Positions 47,430 through 58,507 of a stretch of 64,000 bases of DNA are shown here, piece after piece. The first letter of the stretch is position 1; each line of letters begins with the position of its first letter. Under the pieces are notes generated by a model, which was not told the DNA's origin, did no database searches, and saw only the letters and a program-made list of their open reading frames with translations. A program made the position numbers and the translations under genes. This stretch comes from Lonicera japonica (lineage: Eukaryota > Streptophyta > Magnoliopsida > Dipsacales > Caprifoliaceae), in assembly GCA_021464415.1 (NCBI GenBank), contig CM038467.1, positions 45,879,715 through 45,943,714 on the forward strand, in the 5' to 3' direction.

Positions 47430-49360
47430 GAGATGTCCTTAGCCACCCAAGAACCCAAATTGTTGAACTTTTTTTTTTAGAAAATAATTATAAAGAATAT
47501 TTATAGACTTCTCCTTAAAATAAAGGACCATCTTTTTAGAAACTTAGTTTAAAGGACAATCTTGTTTAATTAAGGACAAAATGTTAATTATTTTACTATT
47601 TTAATTAATTAATTTAAATTATAATACTACCCTTCTTAAAGATAAATACAAGAAAAATAAATATATTATTAAATCAATAAAAATAAATTCAAACCAATTC
47701 AACTATATATCACAAGAAATTCAAACAAAAAGGTAACGTAAGAATTATTTAAAAAAAAGTCAAAGAATGTAAATGTCTCAAACTAATCGAACATAATATG
47801 AGACCGAAGTTGCAAATATGTCTGAAGCATAATTCTCTTATAATAGTAATCAGACATATTAAGTTACGATGGTCTAGTTAAATTTATGGCAGACATATTA
47901 CAGGAAAAATAACTATAATATTAAATTCAAACCAATTCAAACACATATCACATGAAAATAAAATGCGAAAATAAACATAAGAATTATTAAAAAAAAGTAA
48001 AAGGAATAAAATGTTTTAAACTAACCAAAAACAGTTTGAGACTGAAGTTGTAAATATGTTTGAAGTACAATTATCTCATAATATATTTTAGTGCTGAGAC
48101 ATAATAGCAAGTAGACATATAAATAACACGCAGATATAATAGAGTAACAAACATGTATGGTTATAAACAACGTGTAAATATAATAGAGTACTAGACATAT
48201 AAATAACATATAGATATAATATAATAGTAGACATGTGTAGACATAAATAACGTGTAGAAAAAATTTAAAAAAATAATTAACATGTTGGCTGATATAGGCA
48301 TATTTTAGGTACATATTTTTAAATTATTTTTGACTACATATGAATTTGCTTGATAGTTGATAGGCATATTAAACATATTGCATTAGGAACACGTGTTGTT
48401 TTATTTGTCAGTCTAGTGAAGAATTAGGTTGGTGCGGGTTGTATTTAGAATAATTTATTTGACCCACGTTTGAGATTGTATTTCTTCTCTTTTTGAAAAA
48501 AATGGTATAGTCCAATTCTTTATGTCAAAAATCCCTTCTTCCTTTCTTTTTCTTTACATCATCGCTAGCACCATTTTTTTTTTTTCAGTTGTTCAACAAT
48601 GGTCTACACAAGATTCCTAATGGATATAGTGTAATTATTTCTTTGATTTCGATTCGTATTTTTCCATCTTACATTTTAATTTTTCAATCGCAAAGATATT
48701 ATTTCTTCATTAGTTTGTATTTGCACCTCAATCCATCCAGATTATTTTCAAATCTCCATAATCGTAGCTTTTCTATGGTCTATCTTTATGTAATTAATTT
48801 AAATTAAGTTTTTGTATGGATTTTTTTTTGTGATTCATGTTTTGTTCTTGCAGAATGTTTCATTCTCGTAGTCATTCCTTTTCACCTGTTCGCAATATGT
48901 TTGTGTCCTCTCCATGTACTCACATCAGACATTTTGGCGTGATATTTCTTGTTGCATATTCTTTCTGGATAAAGTCATAGTAGTTGGTAAGTTTCAAAGT
49001 TTTTTCTTAACATATTTGTTGAATCTAGACTTAGCTAACTTTCAAATTTAAATTGTGGGTTAGTTTATATTTATTTTGAATATTCATATCTGTTAAATAT
49101 TTATTTTTTATTTTAATTATAAAAATAGTTTTTAAATTTAGTAAGGGCAATATTGGAAATTTGTTTATTTATTATTTATAATTCATTTAAATTCATTTTG
49201 TCCTTAATTAAATTTTTTTTTTAATAAAATCATTCTAAAAATGAATTGTCTTTTATAAGAAAGAATTAAGAGATTTGTCCTTTAAAAAATCCTTTTTTTT
49301 GACAATTAAGAAAATAAAAAAGTTAAACCCATCACAACATTCTTACTTAGGACAAGACAA
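47430..49360. mobile_element. Inverted-repeat-bounded element, about 1.9 kb
   Basis: 47430-47640 and 49130-49360 are inverted copies. Left: 'gtccttag', 'aaaggacaatcttgtttaattaaggacaaaatg', 'actacccttcttaaa'. The reverse complement of the right side has the same phrases in order. Terminal repeats of about 200 bp suggest a non-autonomous Mutator-like element. No 9-bp target duplication was obvious. Interior ORFs at 48021-48314 and 48589-48807 are AT-rich and have no recognisable domain. 47650-48000 repeats 'aaaaataaa...aaattcaaaccaattcaa' twice. Confidence 0.5.
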
Positions 49361-49391
49361 AGCCCCCTCCCCCCCCTCCCTCTCTCTCTCA
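49361..49391. repeat. Pyrimidine tract
   Basis: A run of C then CT repeats (ccccctcccccccctccc, then tctctctctc) directly after the inverted-repeat element. Confidence 0.8.
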
Positions 49392-49621
49392 AGAGCAACT
49401 AAATTTGCGGCACATGTTGCATGCTATTGGCACTTTTCTTAAATTTCGAGGCACTCTAAAATATAAGAAAATGAATTAAATGTCCTTGACCTCAATATAG
49501 AATTATATCATTAACTTAAATATGCATTCAGAATTGGGCAAGAACATTTAAGTAATTTTATAAAATTTAGGAGTGCCAATAGTTACACTCTTGTTTTAAT
49601 GCCGATAATTTTTTTAATGCC

Positions 49622-49677
<56 letters not shown>
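49622..49677. repeat. (AAT)n microsatellite
   Basis: Uninterrupted trinucleotide repeat of about 18 units. Confidence 0.95.
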
Positions 49678-49959
49678 GATGCAATTAGGTATAAGGGCTC
49701 ATTCTAATAATAACATAATTATAAAGGACACTTATAAATTAGCAGTGTAATTTAAGGACACTGCACAAAAAAGACACTAATGCTCATTTCTTATTTAAGT
49801 AATAACACAAAGGAGCATTATTATTACGGAAATAGGAAAAAACCTTACGCTTACGACTTAGAGGCTAATTGCTCTTTCACTCATCCAATGAAAATTGAAT
49901 AGTAGATGGAGAGAATGGGTTAATGATCATAGAATTGTTTTTATCACAAGTAGTGACGG

Positions 49960-50180
49960 ACATTGTGCTAAATGCATTTAGCACCACTTCGACAATAATT
50001 AGAAGGTGCTAAATACATTTAGCATCACAACTAGAAGGTGCTAAATGTATTTAACACCACTTGGACAACAAACAAAAGGTGCTAAATGCATTTATCACCA
50101 CTTAGACAACAACCATAAGGTACCACCACTTTGATAACAACCAGAAGGTGCTAAAATGATTTTAGCACCATTACAAAACA
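49960..50180. repeat. Minisatellite with palindromic core GGTGCTAAATGCATTTAGCACC
   Basis: About six units of 30-45 bp. Each begins with a variant of ggtgctaaat.catttagcacc, followed by 'acttngacaacaa.cagaa'-like linker. The first copy is nearly a perfect palindrome; others vary at the centre or arms (atacatttagcatc, atgtatttaacacc, aaaatgattttagcacc). One unit has lost the left arm. Confidence 0.8.
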
Positions 50181-50484
50181 TAGAATAAGAAAATTAATGA
50201 AATCAACATCCACTCTATTTATATATGTATATATATATATGGATCGACGTAAGGTTCGTAAAAAGAAAAAAAGAGGAATGGTCATATTTTTTTTTTCAAA
50301 ATCTTGCTGGGCTGTCGAAATTGATTGATTTCGATAGCAAAAGACCTCTGATCGTCTTGAATTTTCGCATAATAATTGTAACTTTGTCTTCTGAACAACA
50401 TATCCAAAAATCAGTCAAATCCAACAGTTCGATCAAAAGTTATATATGTTTTACAATTGTACCTAAAAAAAACAAAAAACAAAA

Positions 50485-50516
50485 GAAGAAGAAGAAGAAG
50501 AAGAAGAAGAAGATGA
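50485..50516. repeat. (GAA)n microsatellite
   Basis: About ten AAG/GAA units abut the truncated end of the eS25 pseudogene. Confidence 0.9.
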
Positions 50517-50529
50517 GATTTGTTGAATG

Positions 50530-50706
50530 AATGGATTTTTGTGCTTCAGAAAGAAGCTTTTCATATGTAGCCTTGTCGTAAAGCATCATGTTGTTCACCT
50601 TCTCTGTTTGCTTCCCTTTGCTCCATTTCTTCATCTTCTGCTTCCGTCCCCTAGATTTGGCGGGCTTGGATGATGGTGGAGGTGCTTTATCCTTCCTAGG
50701 CGCCAA
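50530..50706 (-). pseudogene. RPS25: Ribosomal protein eS25 (RPS25) pseudogene, 3'-truncated
   Basis: The minus strand reads [17 protein letters not shown], then [20 protein letters not shown] and [10 protein letters not shown]. This is the N-terminal part of the 40S subunit protein eS25, which is about 108 residues long. Only about 55 residues remain; similarity stops after LLSEA, near the GAA repeat. The initiator codon is TTG (50704-50706) in place of ATG, and Lys4 is Arg. No intron interrupts the piece. It is probably a retrocopy or duplicated fragment, not functional. Confidence 0.85.
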
Positions 50707-51240
50707 ATGAGATCTGGGGCTTCAGTATGTAAATTTATCTATATTAAGGGTATATTTATCCATCAACATTTATCATATTCCTTAAACTAAATTAGTATTA
50801 TGAAAAATGTCCTTATTGTAAAACAAAATTATGAAATTAGTACTATTTTTCTTTATTAAACATGAGTCCGTTCTTAGAAATATAAAACATTACGAAGCGA
50901 GACCTTATACCATATTATCTCTAATAATAATAATAATAACTTTTTGGAAAAAAACGAAAACAATAAATGAAAGTGTTTCGCACAACTGAAGTTTACTTTA
51001 TAAATATTATGTCCACCAATATTTATGAAAAGAACCCCCTATTTACTTTTCCAAATAGTTGATTTCTTTTAGGAAAAAAAAAAATGCACCCGTCATTGCT
51101 AGCTACAGGAAAAGTGATACATATGCATATGGACATAAGAAATTTGAGGAAAGGAAGGATCAAAGAAATATCTGGGTCCTTTTCACGTATTATTTCGCAG
51201 AACCTCTAATTTTATTTATTTTTCTTCTTTTTTTGACAAT
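50707..51240. repeat. Spacer with receptor-kinase upstream module
   Basis: AT-rich. 51112-51200 carries the ~100-bp block found also near 6250, 42930 and 47320 ('ggacataagaaatttgaggaaaggaaggatcaaagaaatat'). Here it lies about 150 bp upstream of the kinase start codon. No other gene seen. Confidence 0.55.
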
Positions 51241-51250
51241 TCACAGACCT

Positions 51251-51343
51251 ATATCTATATATATACATACACCCAAACACACACATGATCACTATCTATT
51301 CTCTAGAGAGAGAGACAAAGAGAGAGAGAGATCTTGAGAGAGA
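51251..51343 (+). promoter_or_regulatory. Putative core promoter and 5' leader of the receptor kinase
   Basis: A TATA-like tatatatatacatac stretch (51256-51270) lies about 75-90 bp before the ATG. It is followed by CA-rich sequence and a GA-repeat leader (51304-51340), common in plant 5' leaders. Assigned from position and composition only. Confidence 0.5.
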
Positions 51344-51667
51344 ATGGGTACCCAGCTGCAGCTTCTTTTAGTCGTACTACTATTAGTTCAGATGTGCGTA
51401 ATGAATTACAAATCCTTGGCGCAACAATTTTCAGCACAACAAATTTCAGAAATATACATGAACCGGACGGTACGTTCAGGAATATACGCCAACCAGACGG
51501 CTATGACAAAACCTGGTTGTCCTTTCAGATGCAGTGGCGGCAATAATGTTACAATTCCATACCCTTTTGGTATCGGAGCTGAATGCGCCCTAGATGAAAC
51601 CTTCGTTATAACTTGCAACACTTCTTTCCATCCACCAAGACCTTTCATTAAAATTATTGGTACACAG
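51344..51667 (+). CDS. Receptor kinase exon 1: signal peptide and GUB_WAK domain
   Basis: 108 codons, phase 0 end before GTATAT. The hydrophobic leader [13 protein letters not shown] is followed by the cysteine and IPYPFGIG pattern of the pectin-binding domain. The ATG is the first after the GA-rich leader. Confidence 0.82.
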
Positions 51668-54600
51668 GTATATAATATTTTCTTGATGCAAGTTACCAAC
51701 AAGTGTATATATATATATATTATGAGTCCTCTTCTCTTTTTATATGTCTTTAAGTTAACTAACTTAATTCCTGTCCATTCTGAAGAGGTAAACAGATAAA
51801 TTTTTACATGAAACTTAGTGGAAATTGTTGCTATAATGAGTATATCATCTCTTATATCATTGGAAAAACTAACAGGCAGGTAGACTGTTAGTTATATTAT
51901 CAAAATATCATCTAAATCTGCCTCTGGCAATGTCATACCTAGAAATCTCCTCCCGTGGGTGCTGAAAAATAATTAATCATGGCGTTTATGTAAATGGGAA
52001 TTTTTTGTTTTTATTTTGAAGACTAGAATTATTTAAATTTTCAAGCTAAATTGACTGTCACATTTTACAACTATGAAAAAGAAAGATTAGATATTGGCAT
52101 GGGTTAAAACAGTGGCATCTTTTATTTTTTTTATTGTCAAGGTTTTTGAAATAACAAAATAAAGATATTCTACATGGTCTAGGTCTGTAACCTATTCGTC
52201 ACGGGCAAAAACCGTGACAACGTACATATCACTGGGGCGCTCTTGAAAATTAAGTGCGTGCTATAGCACCCACTTAACAACATGTGGGCACGCCCCTACA
52301 TGTAGCATTCAGAGAGTGTCATCTATCACTAGACTTAGACATAGATAATCCATTAATGTAGCATTGATCCTGACAAAATTACAAAAAACAAACATATATA
52401 AAATTTACAAATTTACAAATATATATATATTATATATATTTATATATTTTATATATATTTATATATTTGTAAATTTTATATATGAGTCTCTTTCTCTTAA
52501 TGGTCGTCCATTTTGAAAATGTAAACATATGTATCTTTTTCATGAAACTTGGTGGACATATTAACTCATACCTACCAAATTTCATCAAAATTCTCAACTA
52601 CACTAATCTCAAAAATTATACATAATTTTTTTTAATACAGTTGTTTAATCTGTTAATTATTATTATTTTACTTTGTTATTGAATTGTTTTAGAAAAAAAA
52701 GTGCAGGTTCTATCAATTAGCGTAACCGATTGGACGGTTAGAGTGGAAAAGCCAGTAATTTCAAAGACTTACAGCGGCAATGTTATGGATTGGACAATAA
52801 GCGGGAATTGCGCTCTATCTGATGAATATATTCAGAGTTATGCAAGTAATGAATATTGACGGATTAATACAAGTAATTCTTGTAGCCTACATTCCAGGTG
52901 TTATCTTTATGAGTCGGATACTCAATTCTATTGTGATTGCAATCGTGGCTACGAAGGAAACCCATACCTTCCCTATGGATGTCAAGGTAAATATATATTT
53001 CTCACTCAAACGCAACTCTTGCATGATAAATTAACTTAATATAATTTATTTATTTTTTGCTCTTTTCACTATCTAGAGCAGTGGTTAGGGGAGGAAGATA
53101 TGTAAGTTGACTAACTATGCTAAAGCTATACTCCATCCTCCACTCCATGAATATTTTGGGAGTTGAACTAGAACAGAGATTGAAGCCAGCCGGCCAACTA
53201 TATATATGGTCCTTTTACATATGTATTTAGAAAAAAATTAAACGAGAGAAATATAAAATTTATGTTTATTTTCCATGCGTGCAATTATATATGTCGATCT
53301 ATCCTTCAAAAATTTAAAGAATTTTTTTAATAATATTACGCATTTCATTATTGTTCAGAAAAATAAAGACCACAATTTACCATTTTATTTCTGCATAGCC
53401 TCCACATGTCTTTGTTGAACTTACAACAATCTATGTGACTCTTGAGTTTAAAAGTCTCTTTCCTAATTGTTTGGATACTTAAAATAATTAACATCCCAAT
53501 TATTTTTTTAATTTTATTTATATATATATTTAAAGCTAACTGATTTATGTTTTTAGATTCATTCTCATGAATTACAATGACAAAAAGAAGAGGACTTGAG
53601 TACAATTAATTAAATTCTGGGAATGTGACTACAATAAATCTATATTCATTTCAACTACTCTTTCACTACAATCATTATTGGAAATTGGTTATGTGAAAAT
53701 GTTGTTGGATATGTTTTATCTAATAATATTTGTTTTGATATCACAGATATTGATGAATGTAAAATTCCAGAAATTAAGAAATTGTGTAGCAAAGGATGTG
53801 TTAATATTCCTGGATCGTTTATATGCAAGAGATGCAGTAAGAAAGCTAAGATTGCTATGATAGGTATGACTATTCTTTCTCAAAAACACTCACAAGCATC
53901 AATTACAAATTGTCCTATTTATTCATACTTATCATTGCTATAACTAAGTATATACATAGATTTTCAATTCAAACCAATTTTCTCTTGCGCATAATATAAT
54001 TTTTTTGGGTAGGTAAATTTCTCCATTTATTTATAATTTGGCAAACATTGTGGAATTATGTAATGATGATAAGAGTACGTGCTATCCCATTACAAGATTT
54101 TAGTTTTTAAAATTTGACATAAATGTTTTATGTGTAGAAAGCTACCGACTACTATCCTAACAATATTCGTGGGATGTGGAATTGTAGACATCTTTACAAA
54201 TGTGTAGTCCTTTAGGATTTATACGTTGATGTACAAAGTAACATGTTTCTTATATAATGAAACTTGTAGGTGTTGGCAGTGGCGTTGGAACAATATTTTT
54301 GCTTCTTGTTTTATGGAGAGTTTATAAAGAGATTAAAAGAAGAAACAAAATTAAGCTCAAGAAAAAATTCTTCAAGCGAAATGGTGGTTTGTTGTTACAG
54401 AAACAATTGTCTTCGGGTGAAGAAGGAAATGTTCAGAAAAGCAAATTGTTTACCTCAAAGGACCTCGAAAAGGCCACTGATCAATATAATAAGAATCGAA
54501 TCCTTGGTCAAGGAGGCCAAGGTACTGTATACAAAGGAATGTTGGCAGATGGAAGAATTGTTGCAATTAAAGTCTCTGCAATAGTAGATGAAGACAACAT

Positions 54601-55444
54601 TGAACAATTTATTAACGAGGTTGTTATTTTATCGCAGATTAGACATAGAAATGTTGTCAAGCTACATGGTTGTTGTTTAGAAACAGAAGTTCCTCTCTTA
54701 GTTTATGAATTCATTCCTAATGGAACCCTTTTCCAGTATATCCATGAGAAAAATGAAGAGTTTCCTCTTTCCTGGAATGTGCGCTTGCGAATTGCAACTG
54801 AGGTTGCATCAGCTCTTTCTTATCTGCATTCAGCTGCTTCACTACCAATTTATCATCGAGACATCAAATCCACAAATATACTATTAGATGAAAAATACAA
54901 AGCAAAAGTGGCCGACTTTGGGACATCAAGATCAATTGCTATTGATCAAACTCATTTGACCACACGAGTATCAGGGACCTTTGGATACGTGGACCCAGAG
55001 TACTTCCAGTCAAGCCAATTTACCGAGAAAAGTGATGTTTATAGCTTTGGAGTAGTTCTTGTTGAGCTTTTAACAAGTGAAAAACCAATCTCATCAGGCA
55101 GATCCGAGGAAATGAGAAGTTTAACAACATATTTTATGGTTGCATCAAAGGAGAAACGTTTATTTGATATTCTTGATGCTCAAGTTCAGGAAGAAGGTGG
55201 GAAAGAAGAGATCACAAGGGTTGCCAACCTTGCAAAACGATGCTTGAACTTAAGTGGGCGAAAAAGACCAACAATGAGAGAAGTGATGGTGGAGTTAGAA
55301 GGAATTGGAATACCAAATGGTGCATCTGCCATTAACGAGCTAGATGAAGAGGGTGAATATGACATTATTGAAGTAATTGCGCCTTTTGAAACTAGTTCAA
55401 CTTCAAGAGCTTGTTCTGATGTCCATCCTCTCTTAATTGAATAA
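51344..55444 (+). CDS. Wall-associated receptor kinase-like gene, four exons, one in-frame TGA
   Basis: Exons 51344-51667, 52707-52986, 53747-53863 and 54270-55444 join in frame through GT-AG introns to 632 codons. Order: signal peptide (1-26), galacturonan-binding GUB_WAK domain (about 58-110, [20 protein letters not shown]), EGF-like region (about 158-205), calcium-type EGF start (DIDEC), membrane span (about 241-257) and Ser/Thr kinase (VAIK Lys near 341, HRD near 436, DFG near 456). WAK-like proteins sit in the plasma membrane and signal from pectin or wall fragments. Codon 159 is TGA (52857-52859), at the expected first EGF cysteine. It would truncate the protein before the kinase, so this is probably a pseudogene unless it is a sequence error. 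Confidence 0.8.
52396..52486. repeat. AT-rich inverted repeat in intron 1
   Basis: 'aaatttacaaatatatata' (about 52404-52424) is mirrored as 'atatatttgtaaatttt' (about 52462-52480), giving a long AT hairpin inside the 1.04-kb first intron. Confidence 0.6.
52707..52986 (+). CDS. Receptor kinase exon 2: WAK middle and EGF-like region
   Basis: The acceptor is taken as AG at 52705-52706, because the earlier AG (52691-52692) gives the wrong frame. It reads [20 protein letters not shown], then [17 protein letters not shown], and ends with one base of a split codon before GTAAAT. It contains the TGA at 52857-52859. Confidence 0.75.
53747..53863 (+). CDS. Receptor kinase exon 3: second EGF unit
   Basis: Encodes [20 protein letters not shown], then PGSFICKRC. 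The acceptor is tatcacag and the donor is gtatga. The DxDEC start is the calcium-binding EGF signature, but the exon is short and the EGF loop looks incomplete. Confidence 0.78.
54270..55444 (+). CDS. Receptor kinase exon 4: membrane span and kinase
   Basis: Acceptor cttgtag at 54269. It reads the hydrophobic span TIFLLLVLW, a basic juxtamembrane segment, the glycine loop [44 protein letters not shown] and [15 protein letters not shown], to TAA. All the core kinase residues I checked are present, and Arg precedes the catalytic Asp (RD kinase). This exon is open over its whole length. Confidence 0.92.
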
Positions 55445-55669
55445 TCTATATAGTATTATAAGATTATACATTTTATGCATGCATTTATAACTTTGATTAT
55501 GTGTGGATGCTATTTTTTAAATAAGACTGGAAGTCTTATAATTATTGGTGTTATATTTGAGTACAAGTAATTCCCAAGTATTGCATGTGTTATACATCTT
55601 CACAAAATTTTAAAGTCAAAGGAATTGATAAATCATATGATTTGAGAATGCGTGGATTTAAAGTAATCT
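55445..55669. other. Downstream flank of the kinase gene
   Basis: AT-rich 3' flank. No feature seen beyond possible polyadenylation sequence. Confidence 0.4.
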
Positions 55670-56010
55670 TTTACCCTCACCAAGTTTGACCATATTTTCA
55701 CATTGGTACATGAAGTTTATTTTTTGGTACGTCCATTCGTATAGTTTGATACCGTTAGCACTTTAGTCTAAAATCTAACGTGCTATTTCTTCCTTGGATG
55801 TTAGATTCCACATGTCGCATTGATCTTTAGGCCACATTAGCTGCATGTGCCATTTTCTGTTAAAGAAAGAATGGAACGTTGAATTTGGACTAAAGTGACA
55901 ATGAAATCTAACTTTATGAATAGACAGGATAGAAAATAAAATTCATGGACAAAAGCAAAAAAGCAATCAAACTTCATGGGAGTACAATGTAAATAGCTCT
56001 TATGAAAATT
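55670..56010. mobile_element. MITE with long inverted ends
   Basis: Left 'acatgaagttta', 'cattcgtatagttt' and 'cactttagtc' recur in order in the reverse complement of the right side (catgaagtttgat, attcataaagtta, cactttagtcca). About 340 bp, with no coding. Boundaries are approximate; probably Mutator-like. Confidence 0.5.
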
Positions 56011-57225
56011 TAGCGATCTTAGTTGAATTTAAGTGGTTTTCTTATAAATTTATGTGTTTTAAATAGAGACAAAAAATATCGGCGATAAACAATAATATAG
56101 AGATCAAATTATAAAGAGTTGGATTGTGTTTAAACTATGTGATTTAACACGAAATTTTTAAATTGACACTAGCTTAATGATATTTTAAAATCCCTTATTT
56201 TGTAAGAATTTAATATCTCATAAGGTTTAGAAATGGAAAATGACGACCTCACAATCCATGAGTTTTAATCAAACTAGTAGACAGGTTTGTAGCCACACAT
56301 TCCATGTATAAGTCAATTTGTTACATCTTTGAAGTTTTTACATTTTAACCCATGAAGAAAGAGTAACTTCAATTCTTATAAATAAGTGTAGTAACAATAT
56401 TTTATTCTTTCTTTCTCTTTAATAATTAAATTAGTTGTGAATTGTTTGTAAGTTTTTCATATTACGGACTATTGAAGGCCTCACATTTTAAAAGAGTAAA
56501 ACTAGCTATCTGTTAGAGCTATTATTATGATATAAGGAAAATGATTATCTCACAATCTGTAAATTACAATGAAATTACAAACAATCGTGAATGAAAGCTT
56601 TCAATTAAAGTTATTAAAATTGTCAAATTTTACCCGTGTAAAGATAGTAACTTCTACTTAAAAACAGAAAATAAAATTCTAGTATCTATTTCTTTTTCCT
56701 TAACTTTGATATCAAAACGTAAATGTATTTTAGTTTCCTTTTTGGCATAACCAAGGTACCAAACATCATAACAACTGAACTTTTACTTTTAGAAATTAAT
56801 TAAGTCAAAATTGGAATATGTAATGTGGGTGCCAAAAAAAATTGGGTCTCCCCACAAGGAAAATTGAAGTAGAATCAGTTGAACAAAAGAATAAAAAGTG
56901 ATAATAGACATAAGGATTCTTTTTTAAATTAAGATAGGTTCCTCCAATAGTGCTGATGCTATTCAGCAGTACGTCATCCTTTTTATTTGTGTGACTAAAT
57001 ATAAGCTCAAAGGAAATATAAACTTAGAGAATATTACAAGTAAGTTACCAACTATCTCTTTTTACCATTAATTTACCTTGAATTTCGTACCCTTTCAATG
57101 ATTTTTCCTAATTCAATTTATAAGTATAGTATTAGGGTTATAATCCTCTATTAGGGTAAATAGTAAAACAACTACAAAGGGGCAAAACTTGGGCATCATT
57201 CTAGCACTGTATAGGGGTCACTCTA
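56011..57225. other. AT-rich spacer
   Basis: No gene, RNA or clear repeat seen. Confidence 0.4.
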
Positions 57226-58507
57226 TGACGCCGCAAGAATAGTGCAGTGTGGTAGCCCAAGTTTAGGCCCGTCAAGTTATATTATAGTCTAGGAAGACCA
57301 AGAATCGATCCACAGGGATAGATGAAAATGAGTGGAATGGATTACAGATTGTTCGATTTTATGATTTTGTAAAAGATTTGTTGGGAAACATCGAAAATAT
57401 AAATCAGTTGTGAAAATCAATAAGAAAGCACTAAGGTATTTGTATGAATATCTTTATGGAATAAAATCGTTAACTAATCGATTATCACTTAGCATAGACA
57501 ATAAAAACATAACACATATAGTGTAAGAAGCACTCTAAATATCATTAAATGAATCAAAGATGAGCCAAACAAAGTTATAAACCATATATGGAATTTTTAA
57601 GAACTCTCTATAATATATATATATAAAGGAAAAAGGATCCATAGATGCGGGAAAAGAATTACAAGCTTTTTAGAACCATATAAATATGTTGTATTATCAT
57701 TAACAAACAAGAACTAAATATACAAGGCATATAAAATCTAATCTTTAGATGACAATACTTAACAACCTTGTAAGACGAAAATATTGAAGAAGAAGAAGAA
57801 GATTCACAAATATTTATCAAACTTTAAACATGGATTGAGCTAATCACAATCGAAAATCATATTGCTATTACCCTCCATAACCTTAGTAATAGACTACTCC
57901 ATAATAAATGCAAAAACAAATATTATAGAGTAAGAAACCATTCTTACAATTAAGAACTTACAAGAAAAATGAAGAAAAGATACACTTTGAGCTATCCCTT
58001 CTCTCTAGAACTTTTCTATGTAAAAACTAAGATCCCCCAAATCTAGATTAACCCCCTAGACTAAAACTAGCCAAAAATGTACAAAAACTAATAAAATAAT
58101 ACAAGGGAAAATATCTTTAGACAAAATTCCCCCAAAAAAGGCTAAAAGTAAAAGTTAGTGGCTGTCCTCGGCAGACCATGATCGATCATGGTGTGCTATG
58201 CCTGTTGATCTTTGGACCATGATCGATCATGGTCTTCCCATGATCGATCATGGGTCTGGAGTTTCTTTACTCAGCACTTTTGCAAACATTTAAACTTGCT
58301 TCTGATCAAATCTTTGACGGCCATTACATTCATTGCCTATAAACACATAGGAACACAACAAAATACACCTAGCGGGACAACATTAGATACAAAACTCGCT
58401 AAGGCACTAATCTCGAGATAAGTGGATAATTCGATAAGGTTAGGACAATTGACGCGCCAAGCGGCTCTGAGAAAGAACTTATGCTTGACAATATTATGCG
58501 TTTATCA
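57226..58507 (-). mobile_element. 3' LTR of element 3
   Basis: On the minus strand it begins TGATAAACGCATAATATTG and ends GCGGCGTCA, like the other Athila LTRs. Near its end it has the relatives of 'cttggacttaccaag' and 'cttgacaacctgcacttggg'. It contains three palindromes (58175-58254). Confidence 0.75.
58175..58254. repeat. Three TGATCGATCA palindromes in the element 3 LTR
   Basis: ACCATGATCGATCATGGT at 58175-58192, the same at 58216-58233 (extending one base each side), and CCCATGATCGATCATGGG at 58237-58254. All are perfect. The ten-base core is the same as in element 1, while the arms differ (CAT..ATG instead of CTC..GAG) yet remain self-complementary. Confidence 0.9.

Noticed and set aside
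48021..48314. 97-codon minus-strand ORF rich in Tyr, Leu and Ile
   Set aside because: An AT-rich stretch with repeated words; the apparent hydrophobic protein follows from composition.
50225..50530. 101-codon ORF ending in poly-Lys
   Set aside because: The tail is the GAA repeat, and the rest overlaps the region opposite the eS25 fragment.
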